Counted from the first letter of the stretch, positions 1 through 8,122 are shown. The stretch: 64,000 nt of DNA from Erysipelotrichales bacterium (GCA_910575705.1 CAJTFG010000003.1:124001-188000), one strand, 5' to 3'. Translations and numbers: made by a program. The notes: generated by a model from the letters alone, not told the origin.

Positions 1-1263
1 TTCCTTGATAAGTTCCAATGCTTTACGCATCCGCAGATCATAAGAAACTGCATCATTTGAAACCATCTGTTTGATCTTATCGATCTCCATATTGTACATC
101 TTGGAAATGCTTTCCATCTCTTCTTCAATCTCTTTTTCGCTGACTTCCAGTTTTTCTGCATCCGCAATAGCTTCCAATACCAGACGAACCGTCACTTTCT
201 TATCTGCATCTTTGGCCATCTCATTACGAATACTTTCTTCGCTCATCCCGGTAATCTGTAAATACTGTTCCAAGCCGAAGCCCTGTGATTGAAGTCTCTG
301 CGCAAAATCGTGATACATATTGTCAGTTTCTTCATCGATCATGACCTGAGGCACATCTACGCTCGCATTATCAACGACCTTCGTTAACAATTCATTTGTA
401 AAATCTTCCTCAGCTTTATTTTCTTTCTGTTTCTTTAACTCTTCTTTCGTATGTTCTTTAAACGCATCCAGCGTTTCGATATCTTTCATCTCTGCCTGCT
501 TGATCAGTTCATCATCCGCTGCCGGCAATTCCTTCGTCTTGATCTCATGGACGGTTACTTTGAATGTTGCTTCCTGTCCGGCCAGATCCGCAGCCTGATA
601 ATTTTCCGGGAACGTAACCTTGATCTCTCTTGTTTCCTCTGCCTTCATTCCGATCAGCTGCTCTTCAAATCCCGGTATGAATGATCCGCTTCCGATCTCC
701 AACGGATAATTTTCTCCTTTACCGCCTTCGAAAGCAACACCGTCTTTGAAGCCTTCAAAATCAATAACGGCAGTATCTTTCTCCTCTACCGCTCCGTCTT
801 CTTTTACAACCAGTTCCGCATAGCGTTCCTGCAATCTGGTAACTTCTGCAGCTACATCCTCATCCGTTACAGAAGCATCTGCCTTTTTTACATCTAAATT
901 CTTATATTCTCCTAATGTCACTTCCGGTTTTACCGTAATGATGAATTTAAAATCCACTTTCTCTTCATCGATCCCATCAAAATCCAGCTGCGGACGAGCT
1001 ACCAGCTGCAGATCATGTTCTTCCACACCATCCATCAACGCCTTGCCAGCCACTTCTTCTACAGCCTCCATCAGGATACTCTGTGTACTGATGTGCTTTT
1101 TAATCAAGCTCTCCGGAGCCTGCCCTTTACGAAACCCTGGCAGCTCCACATTCTTCGCCAATTTTTTAAATGCCTTATTCTGTGCTTTTTTCCACGTATC
1201 TCCTGATACCGTCGTCGTCAATTCACCTACGGAATGTTCCTTCAATTCCCATTTTGAGCTCAT
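1..1263 (-). CDS. tig: trigger factor (partial, C-terminus outside window)
   Basis: Ribosome-associated peptidyl-prolyl isomerase and chaperone that meets nascent chains at the ribosome exit. The frame is open from the ATG at 1263 to the window edge, giving about 420 residues, so only the last few residues are missing. The N-terminal ribosome-binding domain carries the signature G-F-R-K-G-Q (about residues 44-49). The central part has the FKBP-like domain, including V-I-D-F-E-G-F near residue 165, and the rest is the charged helical C-domain. The start was chosen because AGGAGGT lies 7 bases upstream (1271-1277) and the product begins MSSKWELKEHSVGEL, as in the family. It is followed upstream by a DUF3196-like gene on the same strand. 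Confidence 0.96.
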   Translation of the reverse strand, partial: MSSKWELKEHSVGELTTTVSGDTWKKAQNKAFKKLAKNVELPGFRKGQAPESLIKKHISTQSILMEAVEEVAGKALMDGVEEHDLQLVARPQLDFDGIDEEKVDFKFIITVKPEVTLGEYKNLDVKKADASVTDEDVAAEVTRLQERYAELVVKEDGAVEEKDTAVIDFEGFKDGVAFEGGKGENYPLEIGSGSFIPGFEEQLIGMKAEETREIKVTFPENYQAADLAGQEATFKVTVHEIKTKELPAADDELIKQAEMKDIETLDAFKEHTKEELKKQKENKAEEDFTNELLTKVVDNASVDVPQVMIDEETDNMYHDFAQRLQSQGFGLEQYLQITGMSEESIRNEMAKDADKKVTVRLVLEAIADAEKLEVSEKEIEEEMESISKMYNMEIDKIKQMVSNDAVSYDLRMRKALELIKE

Positions 1264-1317
1264 TATTCATACCTCCTAGTACGTCTTCGATCATATTTTC
1301 AGCAAACAGCATTCCTA

Positions 1318-2046
1318 TCAAATGCCGTACTTATATAATAATAATTCAAAACCACCTGTTTGCGCAAGTGCTTTTTCACGAATAAATGCCGTAAAGCCAC
1401 TTTTATTCCCGTTTGCTTCAAACACATATCCCGCGATTGCCGCCGCAGCAAAAACGCCTTCATCTTCTTCTATGGCAAATGGCATTCGCAGATATGCTTC
1501 TTTCACAAGACTTTCCATACACATTCTAAGAAAAGAGGGATCTTCATTTTCAAACCACTCATGCAACATTTCCGCAGCTATCACAGCCCCTTCACTATCC
1601 ATCGGCATGTCCAATGCACATGGAAGAAACGTGATGTCCATCCCTTCATAGCACATGTGTATTTCTTCTGTCACATGCTGTTCCATCATCGCTTCTATCA
1701 GATAAGAGCGGATCAGCACATGCACATCTTTGCATAAGCATGCTTCAACCACATCCAGATGCTTCCGAATATTGCTGTTTTTCAATAGTTCCACAGCAGC
1801 CAGCTGCTCTTCAAAAGAACCATCCAACAACCGGGCGATGTCCTCCTCATCATAAGAACGCTGTACCTTGTTCAATTCCAGCGCATGACGACACTCATTA
1901 TAAAGAGAGATCAATTCCTCCTCACTGTCCTTGGGAATATAGGGCATAGCCAGTTCCGCCTCTAAAACAGCATATGCTTCCTGCATATTTTTTTTCTCCA
2001 TCAGCGTTTTAATCTCAGAGATAACATCCTTATAATATGTGTCCAT
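1318..2046 (-). CDS. conserved hypothetical protein, DUF3196-like
   Basis: A 242-residue soluble, helix-rich, acidic protein with no signal peptide or membrane segment. It begins with a coiled-coil-like charged helix and continues with repeated helical segments rich in E, L and A, as in TPR or armadillo-like folds. Size, composition and its place directly upstream of tig resemble the DUF3196 family known from Mollicutes and Erysipelotrichia; that assignment is from memory and not certain. The start has GAGGTCG just upstream, and a good promoter (TTGTAT, 17 bases, TATATT) sits at 2076-2104. It may be cotranscribed with tig, since only about 55 bases separate the two. No biochemical function can be assigned. 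Confidence 0.7.
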   Translation of the reverse strand: MDTYYKDVISEIKTLMEKKNMQEAYAVLEAELAMPYIPKDSEEELISLYNECRHALELNKVQRSYDEEDIARLLDGSFEEQLAAVELLKNSNIRKHLDVVEACLCKDVHVLIRSYLIEAMMEQHVTEEIHMCYEGMDITFLPCALDMPMDSEGAVIAAEMLHEWFENEDPSFLRMCMESLVKEAYLRMPFAIEEDEGVFAAAAIAGYVFEANGNKSGFTAFIREKALAQTGGFELLLYKYGI

Positions 2047-2075
2047 ATACGACCTCTTTCATGAAACTACACATT

Positions 2076-2104
2076 AATATAACATACTTTACCTTCATAT
2101 ACAA
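2076..2104 (-). promoter_or_regulatory. sigma-A-type promoter of the DUF3196-like/tig unit
   Basis: On the minus strand TTGTAT (2099-2104) and TATATT (2076-2081) are separated by 17 bases, about 30 bases upstream of the start at 2046. Confidence 0.6.
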
Positions 2105-2130
2105 TTTTAACACATATGGCTATCTTTCTA

Positions 2131-2171
2131 AAAAAAACGATGTAATGACAAAGATACCATTCTGCCATTAC
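2131..2171 (-). terminator. intrinsic terminator of the LytTR/ABC operon
   Basis: On the minus strand an inverted repeat with arms like GTGTAATG and CATTACAT is followed by a run of eight T. It lies downstream of the ABC permease gene and upstream of the DUF3196-like gene's promoter. Confidence 0.7.
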
Positions 2172-2230
2172 ACCGTCATGCAATTACTATGATGCAAGCG
2201 ACCCGTCTTTTCTTATACGAAAAAACGCCT

Positions 2231-3082
2231 TTACTGTTTCTTCTTCGCCAGCCGTGCAAGCGACAGCAGGAAAAAAAGTACCGCTGTTCCTATCATAAAT
2301 GCAAGACTCATCCAAACCGTGATCTCTGTATCTCCGGCCTTCAGGATCACACCGAGTTCTTCCTGCAGCTGTTTTGCGACCTGCGGCATCGTTGCTGTTA
2401 TCGTTTCCAATGGCTGTTCCATCAATATCTGGCGAAATAAAGCAGACGCATGCGCTGTAGGTATGATACGGACAAAGCTCTGCACACCTAACGGCAATGA
2501 ACCGATCGGCATATACATTCCCGCTAAAAAGCCTATCAGCGTACCGACAACCGTAGATGCTCCGCTGCAACTGCTGTTGGAATGAAGAAACCCTGCCAGA
2601 AAAAACATAACGGCACTGCTGGATATGACACTGATCACCAGCAAACCGATAATTTTTAAAAAGGAAGATAGCGGCAGAAGTTCACCGCCGCGCATAACGA
2701 TGCAGATCTCTCCTAATACAAGAACGATAAAGCTCATGATCAATCCGATGATGCAGGAAGAAAAAACATAAGACAATGCGATCGTGCTCCTCTTCATAGG
2801 ACTGACTAAAAAATCCTTTTGAATATGATACGTTTCATCTTCTACCATGGTACCGTAGCTTCCCAAAGTGATCGTAACGGACATAATGGCCAAAGCTCCT
2901 GCTAAAAACCAGCTGTCCAACAAATACGTCAACCCAGCGATCCCCTCCATGCTGCGTTCCATATTCGCTGCCAAAAACAAAAAATAAATACCCAATGCTA
3001 TAAAGACAGACAGCAATGAAAAAAATACGGAGGAGCGATCTCGAAAATAAAGATATAAATTACGTCTTATCAGCATTCGCAT
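2231..3082 (-). CDS. ABC-2 type exporter permease
   Basis: A 283-residue membrane protein with about six hydrophobic segments (near residues 20-40, 60-80, 105-130, 140-165, 175-200 and 255-275), the pattern of ABC-2 transporter permeases. It overlaps the ATPase gene by 13 bases (3070-3082), so the two are probably translationally coupled and form one exporter. The family exports drugs, peptides or lipids; the substrate cannot be read from the sequence. The same operon starts with a LytTR regulator and a DUF3021 protein, a layout repeatedly seen in Firmicutes around self-regulated exporters. Confidence 0.88.
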   Translation of the reverse strand: MRMLIRRNLYLYFRDRSSVFFSLLSVFIALGIYFLFLAANMERSMEGIAGLTYLLDSWFLAGALAIMSVTITLGSYGTMVEDETYHIQKDFLVSPMKRSTIALSYVFSSCIIGLIMSFIVLVLGEICIVMRGGELLPLSSFLKIIGLLVISVISSSAVMFFLAGFLHSNSSCSGASTVVGTLIGFLAGMYMPIGSLPLGVQSFVRIIPTAHASALFRQILMEQPLETITATMPQVAKQLQEELGVILKAGDTEITVWMSLAFMIGTAVLFFLLSLARLAKKKQ

Positions 3083-3993
3083 ACGTCTTCCTCCTTGTGA
3101 ATGATATGCAGAAACGCATCATCCATCGTACCGTGAACAACTTCAAAACTCGTCAGATCATCTTTCAGATGCTGTACGATCGGCAGTGCATCCAGCGTTT
3201 TTTCCAGCGATACTTCCATTCCGTCCTGTATATAGCGAAATGCTATGTTCTGTTCCAACAGAAATTTAGAAACCACAGCAGGATGTGCACTCTGCAAACG
3301 AAGGATATCCCGGGCATACTGCCTTTTTAACTGCTCAGGCGTACCTTGTACTGCGATCTTTCCTTTATTGATAATGACAATATGATCCGCGCTGCTCGCT
3401 TCTTCCATATAATGGGTCGTTAAAAATATGCTCATGCCTTTTTCTTCCTGCAGTTTTCTGATCAGATCCCAAATCATCGCTCTGGTTTTTGGATCCAGTC
3501 CCGTCGTAGGTTCATCCAAAAATAAAATTTTCGGAGTATGAAGCAATGCTCTGGCAATATCTGCACGACGGCGCTGCCCGCCACTCAGCATGCCGTATCT
3601 TCTCTTACGTATTTCCTGAAGTTCACACATAGAAATGACATTCTCCACCGCCTGCCGCAGTCGACGGCCTCTCAGCTGATATAAACTGCCCCTGCAATAC
3701 AGATTTTCCTCTACCGTTAACACCTTATCCAAAAGGCTTTCCTGAAAAACAGTTCCAATACTTTCCCGTATCTTATCATCCGCTTCCCCAAGAAGGTATC
3801 CGTTGATCATGACCTCGCCCTCATCCGGTTTTAAAAATGTCGTTATCATATTGATCGTAGTAGACTTACCGGCGCCATTCGGTCCTAAAAAAGCGAACAG
3901 TTTTCCTTTTTCCACATAGAAATCAATACCTCTAACCGCTTGGATATCACGATAGGACTTCTTTAGCCCTCGAACTTCAATGATCTTTTCCAT
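3070..3993 (-). CDS. ABC transporter ATP-binding protein (DrrA/CcmA-like)
   Basis: A 307-residue ATPase that powers the adjoining permease. Walker A is G-P-N-G-A-G-K-S-T (residues 38-46), the signature LSGGQ is near residues 137-141, and Walker B is L-F-L-D-E-P near residue 158, followed by the switch histidine in T-T-H-Y. After residue 220 there is the extra C-terminal region (DUF4162-like) typical of drug and antibiotic exporters of the DrrA type. It overlaps both neighbours, the DUF3021 gene upstream and the permease downstream, so the four genes 4859 to 2231 read as a tightly packed operon. Confidence 0.92.
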   Translation of the reverse strand: MEKIIEVRGLKKSYRDIQAVRGIDFYVEKGKLFAFLGPNGAGKSTTINMITTFLKPDEGEVMINGYLLGEADDKIRESIGTVFQESLLDKVLTVEENLYCRGSLYQLRGRRLRQAVENVISMCELQEIRKRRYGMLSGGQRRRADIARALLHTPKILFLDEPTTGLDPKTRAMIWDLIRKLQEEKGMSIFLTTHYMEEASSADHIVIINKGKIAVQGTPEQLKRQYARDILRLQSAHPAVVSKFLLEQNIAFRYIQDGMEVSLEKTLDALPIVQHLKDDLTSFEVVHGTMDDAFLHIIHKEEDVCEC

Positions 3994-4408
3994 GATGATC
4001 CTCCTTCGTTATCTTCTTTCGACTGCCTAACTTCTCATTAATGGCATCTGCAGCCTGTTTATCCATCTCACGAATCATAAAGCAGCATAGTATATATACA
4101 AACAATATCGCCACTGTGATAGATATGTAAGAAGATACTTCTAAAGGGATCAGATGAAAAACAAATGTCCCCAATCCAAATACCGATAAAAACATCCCCA
4201 GCATCGAACATACATATACCATCCACTCTTTGGGATAATTTACCGATAAAATCATTTTCATAACAATGCTCGTTGCCGCGCATAACCAAAATGTCTGGCG
4301 CAATTCCTGCGTGCTGATGGGTATATCGCCGATAAAAACATTGATCGACACGATGCATGTATATGAACAACAGAGCATTAAAACGATATCTTTCAGAATA
4401 CTTTTCAT
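3977..4408 (-). CDS. DUF3021 family membrane protein
   Basis: A 143-residue protein with four predicted transmembrane helices and a short basic cytoplasmic tail (near K-L-G-S-R-K-K-I-T-K), matching the DUF3021 family that almost always follows a LytTR-domain regulator. The family is thought to modulate the regulator or sense the membrane; that role is inferred from genomic pairing only. The start at 4408 was chosen because GGAGAAAA lies a proper distance upstream. The first bases overlap the end of the LytTR gene (stop at 4422-4424), supporting coupled translation. Confidence 0.85.
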   Translation of the reverse strand: MKSILKDIVLMLCCSYTCIVSINVFIGDIPISTQELRQTFWLCAATSIVMKMILSVNYPKEWMVYVCSMLGMFLSVFGLGTFVFHLIPLEVSSYISITVAILFVYILCCFMIREMDKQAADAINEKLGSRKKITKEDHHGKDH

Positions 4409-4421
4409 ACGGTTTTCTCCT

Positions 4422-4859
4422 CTACACATTAAATTTTTTCTTAAATTGCTTTACATAATGGCGATTCACAACGACAATTTCCCCATTATTTAATACGGCT
4501 TCAAACTTACCGTCAAACAGCGGTTTCACATATGACAGGCAATCAACATTTAAAATGACAGATTTGGATATCCGCAAAAAAGATGTCGTACACAAAAGCT
4601 TTTCAAGCTCATATAATTTCTTATCACAACGATATACCCGGGAAGCACAATACATATACGTTACATCATCCACAGACTCAAAATAGTAAATTTCTTCTAA
4701 TGGTATATTACGCGTCTCATTATCCCAAATCCCTTTTATGGTTAAAGAACAAGAGTGTATATGTTCAATCAGCTTCTGTAAACGCTCATCAAGAGAAGCA
4801 CAACGGATCGTGATCTCTACTTCTTCCTGATCCTTACATTCTTCTATAAAGAGTTTCAT
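4422..4859 (-). CDS. LytTR-domain transcriptional regulator
   Basis: A 145-residue DNA-binding protein without a receiver domain. Residues about 45-140 form the LytTR domain: the I-Y-Y-F-E-S-V-D-D strand, the turn C-T-T-S-F-L-R-I-S-K-S, and the end V-V-N-R-H-Y-V-K-Q-F-K-K-K-F. The N-terminal 40 residues are a short helical extension as in other LytTR/DUF3021 pairs. It heads an operon with DUF3021 and an ABC exporter and probably autoregulates it. The upstream region 4900-5025 carries several GGTA/TACC repeats that could be its sites. No histidine kinase is nearby, so the input signal is unknown. Confidence 0.93.
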   Translation of the reverse strand: MKLFIEECKDQEEVEITIRCASLDERLQKLIEHIHSCSLTIKGIWDNETRNIPLEEIYYFESVDDVTYMYCASRVYRCDKKLYELEKLLCTTSFLRISKSVILNVDCLSYVKPLFDGKFEAVLNNGEIVVVNRHYVKQFKKKFNV

Positions 4860-4914
4860 CTCTATGCACGCCCTATCTTTTTTTATATTTTATCGTAACC
4901 ATACTTTCGATAAA

Positions 4915-5020
4915 AGGTATCTTACCCATTAAAAAAGAAAGGTTACCGATAATCGTTATAAATATACAGTAAAAATCTCTCTTTTTAAGAATACCTTTTC
5001 ATTTACCTTTTTATAGGTAA
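4915..5020. promoter_or_regulatory. inverted-repeat cluster upstream of the LytTR operon
   Basis: The gap between the LytTR gene and the plus-strand Spo0A-like gene holds a perfect inverted repeat TTACCT-N6-AGGTAA (5003-5020) and a shorter GGTA-TCT-TACC copy near 4917-4927, plus a GGTTACC near 4940. The spacing suggests operator sites, most simply for the LytTR regulator. No experimental basis. Confidence 0.4.
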
Positions 5021-5062
5021 TAACGATCTATCAGATACATATAGTTTGCTATTTTAAGTAGA

Positions 5063-5079
5063 TTCGAGGTAGTTCGTGA
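5063..5079 (+). promoter_or_regulatory. tandem 0A-box-like sites upstream of the Spo0A-C-like gene
   Basis: TTCGAGG at 5063-5069 and TTCGTGA at 5073-5079 lie as direct repeats exactly 10 bases apart, about 60 bases before the gene. The known Spo0A box is TTCGACA (complement TGTCGAA), and Spo0A is known to bind boxes in tandem with about one helical turn of spacing. A nearly identical pair precedes the related gene at 51727. Confidence 0.55.
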
Positions 5080-5138
5080 TGATATTTTAAAAATGTATCC
5101 ATAATTAATGTAAATAGCATAAATATATGGAGGTAATG

Positions 5139-5477
5139 ATGGAAATTACAAAGGTGGGAACGGCAGATCTGTTGATCAAAATAGGAGTCAGAGCAGATCT
5201 GCTGGGGTTTGAATACATGGTGGATATATTGGAAATCTGTCTTCAGGATCCGAATTTAATACATGGAGGCATGATGAAATTATATAAAATGGTGTCTGCA
5301 AAGCATAATGTATCGTATATCAATGTGGAAAGCAGGATCCGTAATGCGATAGAAATCACATTTGAACAGGGGGATACGGAGGAATTGTACCGATTGTTCG
5401 GCAACTCTATCAATAAGGATAAGGCAAAACCGACTACCAAACAATTTATAGCGACGATATTATGGTATCTGCGATAA
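5139..5477 (+). CDS. stand-alone Spo0A C-terminal DNA-binding domain protein
   Basis: A 112-residue protein that corresponds end to end to the DNA-binding domain of the sporulation regulator Spo0A, without the phospho-receiver half. Visible landmarks are G-V-R-A-D-L-L-G-F-E-Y-M at the start of the domain, the recognition-helix region N-V-E-S-R-I-R-N-A-I-E-I-T, then F-G-N-S-I and K-A-K-P-T-T-K-Q-F-I-A at the end. The start at 5139 is preferred to 5127 because the ribosome site GGAGG lies inside the longer reading. It is one of three paralogues in this window. Without a receiver it cannot be switched by phosphorelay directly; it may compete with or assist full-length Spo0A. It is one of only two plus-strand genes. 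Confidence 0.85.
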   Translation: MEITKVGTADLLIKIGVRADLLGFEYMVDILEICLQDPNLIHGGMMKLYKMVSAKHNVSYINVESRIRNAIEITFEQGDTEELYRLFGNSINKDKAKPTTKQFIATILWYLR

Positions 5478-5517
5478 TCAACAGATCTTGTTTTTATATC
5501 AGTTATAAAAAAATTTA

Positions 5518-5579
5518 AACAAAGTGGATTCCTACTTAAAGGTTTCTCTATTTCAATGGCATTCATAGTAAGATCCGTA
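5518..5579. repeat. degenerate copy of the tRNA-Arg 3' end and its flank
   Basis: This stretch aligns without gaps to 5897-5958 (36 of 61 positions identical by eye). Shared blocks are AAACAAAG, AAAG, AATGGC and, over the tRNA 3' part, 12 of 17 bases. The copies bracket the broken IS200-type gene. They could be relic attachment or duplication ends of an inserted element, or the stump of a lost second tRNA gene. Confidence 0.35.
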
Positions 5580-5883
5580 TAAAAAATAATGATTTATATT
5601 TCATATTCCCCCATTTTTGGTATATTATTATGCTGCTTTTTCCTTTCAAAAATCCCATAAAGTTTGATACAGATATTTTTGGTGGTATTTCTATCAACAT
5701 ATGCACATGATCCGGGCATACTTCTGCTGTTATTATTTTTACTCCCTTCCATTCACATAATTCTCTCAGTATTGCTCCTATTTCCAGCCTCTTTTCTCCA
5801 TAGAATACTTTCCTTCTATATTTCGGTGCAAATACTATATGATATTTGCAATTCCACTGCTGTAAGATAAAATATCCAAACAA
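5563..5883 (-). pseudogene. IS200/IS605-type transposase TnpA remnant
   Basis: The 106-residue frame matches the N-terminal two thirds of Y1 HUH transposases: C-K-Y-H-I-V-F-A-P-K-Y-R-R-K-V-F-Y, E-W-K-G-V-K-I-I, C-P-D-H-V-H-M-L (the HUH metal-binding motif), and F-M-G-F-L-K-G-K-S-S. The normal protein continues for about 40 residues with the catalytic tyrosine in a G-Y-Y-V-S-T-like motif. Here the frame drifts after N-M-K-Y-K and stops, so the catalytic tyrosine is missing, and the first residues are also atypical. It is therefore inactive. It lies between the degenerate repeats at 5518 and 5897, next to tRNA-Arg. Confidence 0.85.
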
Positions 5884-5896
5884 TAAAAAAAGTCTC

Positions 5897-5958
5897 TAAA
5901 CAAAGGTACCCTTCATTTAAAGACCGCTTCACCAGAATGGCGTCCACAGTAGGATTCG
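5897..5958. repeat. partner of the degenerate repeat at 5518 (overlaps tRNA-Arg 3' end)
   Basis: The last about 20 bases are the tRNA-Arg T-arm and acceptor end. The preceding 40 bases are its downstream flank. See the entry at 5518 for the alignment. Confidence 0.35.
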
Positions 5959-6014
5959 AACCTACGACCGCACGCTTAGAAGGCGTGTGCTCTATCCAGC
6001 TGAGCTATGTAGAC
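5938..6014 (-). tRNA. tRNA-Arg (anticodon TCT), CCA encoded
   Basis: A complete cloverleaf can be drawn: acceptor GTCTACA pairs with TGTGGAC, the D arm is GCTC/GAGC, the anticodon stem CACGC/GCGTG encloses loop CTTCTAA with anticodon TCT, and the T arm is GTAGG-TTCGAAT-CCTAC. CCA is encoded. A promoter (TTGCTA, 17 bases, TATTAT) lies just upstream. Confidence 0.97.
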
Positions 6015-6036
6015 ATCATATATGGAATGCTCAATA

Positions 6037-6065
6037 ATAATATCAAATCCAGCTCAAAATAGCAA
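6037..6065 (-). promoter_or_regulatory. promoter of tRNA-Arg
   Basis: TTGCTA (6060-6065) and TATTAT (6037-6042) on the minus strand, 17 bases apart, about 23 bases before the tRNA 5' end. Confidence 0.6.
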
Positions 6066-6088
6066 CCGCATTTTCTTATTTTTATACA

Positions 6089-6122
6089 AAACCGTAAAGG
6101 GAAGTACGCTTCCCCTTACGAT
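6089..6122 (-). terminator. intrinsic terminator of the pot operon
   Basis: On the minus strand arms CGTAAGGGGAAG and CTTCCCTTTACG close over a 4-base loop and are followed by GTTTTGT. It starts immediately after the stop of the 31-aa peptide gene. Confidence 0.85.
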
Positions 6123-6217
6123 TAAAACTGCAACACAGACAGCAGCATCATGAAAACCACGATTGAAACGATCACAATTCGATATACATGTTCTTTCCAT
6201 TTTGTCTTGTTTTTCAT
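6122..6217 (-). CDS. 31-aa single-span membrane peptide at the end of the pot operon
   Basis: A short frame, MKNKTKWKEHVYRIVIVSIV and then a hydrophobic tail ending in Q-F, encodes a basic N-terminus plus one transmembrane helix. The ribosome site AAGGTGG overlaps the potCD stop codon, and the operon terminator follows at once, so the gene sits between two solid landmarks and is likely translated. Length and layout recall tiny Firmicutes membrane proteins such as Prli42, but no sequence identity is claimed. It could be a small partner of the polyamine importer or an unrelated rider of the transcript. Confidence 0.6.
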   Translation of the reverse strand: MKNKTKWKEHVYRIVIVSIVVFMMLLSVLQF

Positions 6218-6226
6218 CTTACCACC

Positions 6227-8122
6227 TTACTTTGCAATTTTTACTTTCGTCCACAGATCCGAAATTATCTTCTTTGTCATATCATTGTAGCGGAAAATTT
6301 CATCTTTTGCATAACCTACTCTTGGAAGATACGCTTCATTTTCATAAAATTCGCCATCTGCTCCGCTCAGCACATCAAGAACTTCCGCATTGGAACTGGC
6401 ATAGCCCACATATAGGCTGTTTTGATATGCCTGCTCATAATCCAACATGAAGTTGATATACTCATTAGCAAGCTTGGGATTCGCTGCCGTTTTAGGAATC
6501 ACCATGGCATCACTCCATAAGTTCGTTCCTTCCGATGGCATAAAATACCCCATATCTTCATTTTCAGAAAGGATATATGCTGCATCACCGCTGTAAACGA
6601 TCGCCAAGTCTTTGTTTCCGTTTACCATAGAATCGATAACCTCATCCGTAACGATCTCCGCTGACATTGTCGTATTGACTTGCACAAGCCACTCATAAGC
6701 CTGCCGCAGCTCTTCCGGATCATCCGTATTCATAGAATATCCCAAAGCCTTTAACGCGACCATAAAAGAATCTCGTTCAGAATCATAAATATAAAGCCGT
6801 CCTCTATACTTTTCATCTTGTAAGATATTGTACCCCTCTTCTTCTAAATCTTCAAGTGCTACATGATCTTTATGATAAACGATACCGACCGTTCCCCAAT
6901 AAAACGGAACACTGTAAGTGTTGTCTTCATCGTAGGACAATCCTTTAACACCGCTGGCCAGCTGATCCAGATTGGTCACAATGCTTTTATCCAGAGGCTG
7001 AAGCTGATCCTCTTTAATCAGACGTTCGATCATATAGTCGCTTGGCACAAGCACATCATAGGACTCTCCGCCTTGCAGTTTCGTATACATCAACTCATTG
7101 GAATCAAACGTATCATAGATGACCTTTACACCATATTCACGTTCAAAAGCTTCATTTGCCGCGGGGTCCATATATTCCCCCCAATTGTATACCTTTAAAA
7201 CATTGCTGCCATACAAAGCCACTGCTTCCTCAGCATTTCCACCCTGAGAAGAACCTTTCAAAGCATATAACCCACATCCCATAGCAAGGATGAGAAAAGC
7301 ACCCAAAGCCGGTATCGCACGTCTCGCATTTCGATTATGTGAACGTTCCGCCTTTTCTTTAAGAACCGGCAATACATTGACGAGGATCAATGTGATGGTA
7401 ATAATGACGACGATAATCGTAGATAATGCATTAATGCTCGGATTGATGCGCTTAGACATCGTCCACACAAGCGTGGAAATATTTTTCACGCCATTGCCGG
7501 TAACAAAATAGGAAATGATAAAATCATCAAACGACATCGTGAATGCAATGAGCGCACCGGAAACGATTCCCGGCATGATCTGCGGAACGATAACTTTCAT
7601 CATAGATTGAAACGGCGTTGCCCCCAAGTCTAATGCCGCTTCTGCCAAATTGGGATCCAAGCTGCGCAGCTTCGGCATAACGCTCAATATCACATACGGT
7701 ATACAAAAAGCGATATGTGCCAATAACAGGGTAAAAAAGCCTTTCTCCATATGCAGGGATACATAAAACAGCATCAGCCCTACCGCCGTAACGATCTCCG
7801 GATTCATGATCGGAAGATCATTGATTTGCGTAATCACTTCCCGCACGAGTTTTCTTGATTTCGATAAACCGATCGCCGTAACCGTCCCTACAATGGTAGA
7901 AACAACCGTCGCAAGAACCGCAATAACAAGCGTATAGTAAATGGCCTCCAGCATGTTGCGATCCGAAAACATCTTAGCATACCATTGTAAAGAAAAGCCT
8001 TCAAAACTCGTCAAAGACCTGGAATCATTGAAAGAAAAAACGAGCATATAAAGGATCGGAAAGTAGAAAAAGAGAAAGATAAGTCCAAGAACAGCTTTTC
8101 TCCATATGCGATGAGAATTCAT
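6227..8122 (-). CDS. potCD: spermidine/putrescine ABC transporter, fused permease PotC and binding protein PotD
   Basis: One 631-residue protein joins two normally separate subunits of the polyamine importer. Residues about 1-265 are the PotC permease, with six membrane spans and the EAA-like loop A-E-A-A-L-D-L-G-A-T that docks on the ATPase. A further hydrophobic segment (A-L-G-A-F-L-I-L-A-M-G, about residue 280) anchors the external part. From about residue 310 comes the PotD fold: L-K-V-Y-N-W-G-E-Y-M-D-P, then Y-D-V-L-V-P-S-D-Y-M and S-V-P-F-Y-W-G-T-V-G. The start at 8122 overlaps the potB stop (ATGA) with AAGGAG upstream. Such fusions are known in some Firmicutes and mollicutes and keep the binding protein tethered. 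Confidence 0.95.
   Translation of the reverse strand: MNSHRIWRKAVLGLIFLFFYFPILYMLVFSFNDSRSLTSFEGFSLQWYAKMFSDRNMLEAIYYTLVIAVLATVVSTIVGTVTAIGLSKSRKLVREVITQINDLPIMNPEIVTAVGLMLFYVSLHMEKGFFTLLLAHIAFCIPYVILSVMPKLRSLDPNLAEAALDLGATPFQSMMKVIVPQIMPGIVSGALIAFTMSFDDFIISYFVTGNGVKNISTLVWTMSKRINPSINALSTIIVVIITITLILVNVLPVLKEKAERSHNRNARRAIPALGAFLILAMGCGLYALKGSSQGGNAEEAVALYGSNVLKVYNWGEYMDPAANEAFEREYGVKVIYDTFDSNELMYTKLQGGESYDVLVPSDYMIERLIKEDQLQPLDKSIVTNLDQLASGVKGLSYDEDNTYSVPFYWGTVGIVYHKDHVALEDLEEEGYNILQDEKYRGRLYIYDSERDSFMVALKALGYSMNTDDPEELRQAYEWLVQVNTTMSAEIVTDEVIDSMVNGNKDLAIVYSGDAAYILSENEDMGYFMPSEGTNLWSDAMVIPKTAANPKLANEYINFMLDYEQAYQNSLYVGYASSNAEVLDVLSGADGEFYENEAYLPRVGYAKDEIFRYNDMTKKIISDLWTKVKIAK

Noticed and set aside
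6227-8122. potC and potD as two separate genes or an assembly error
   Set aside because: The frame runs without break through a membrane linker, and PotCD fusions are known in related bacteria.
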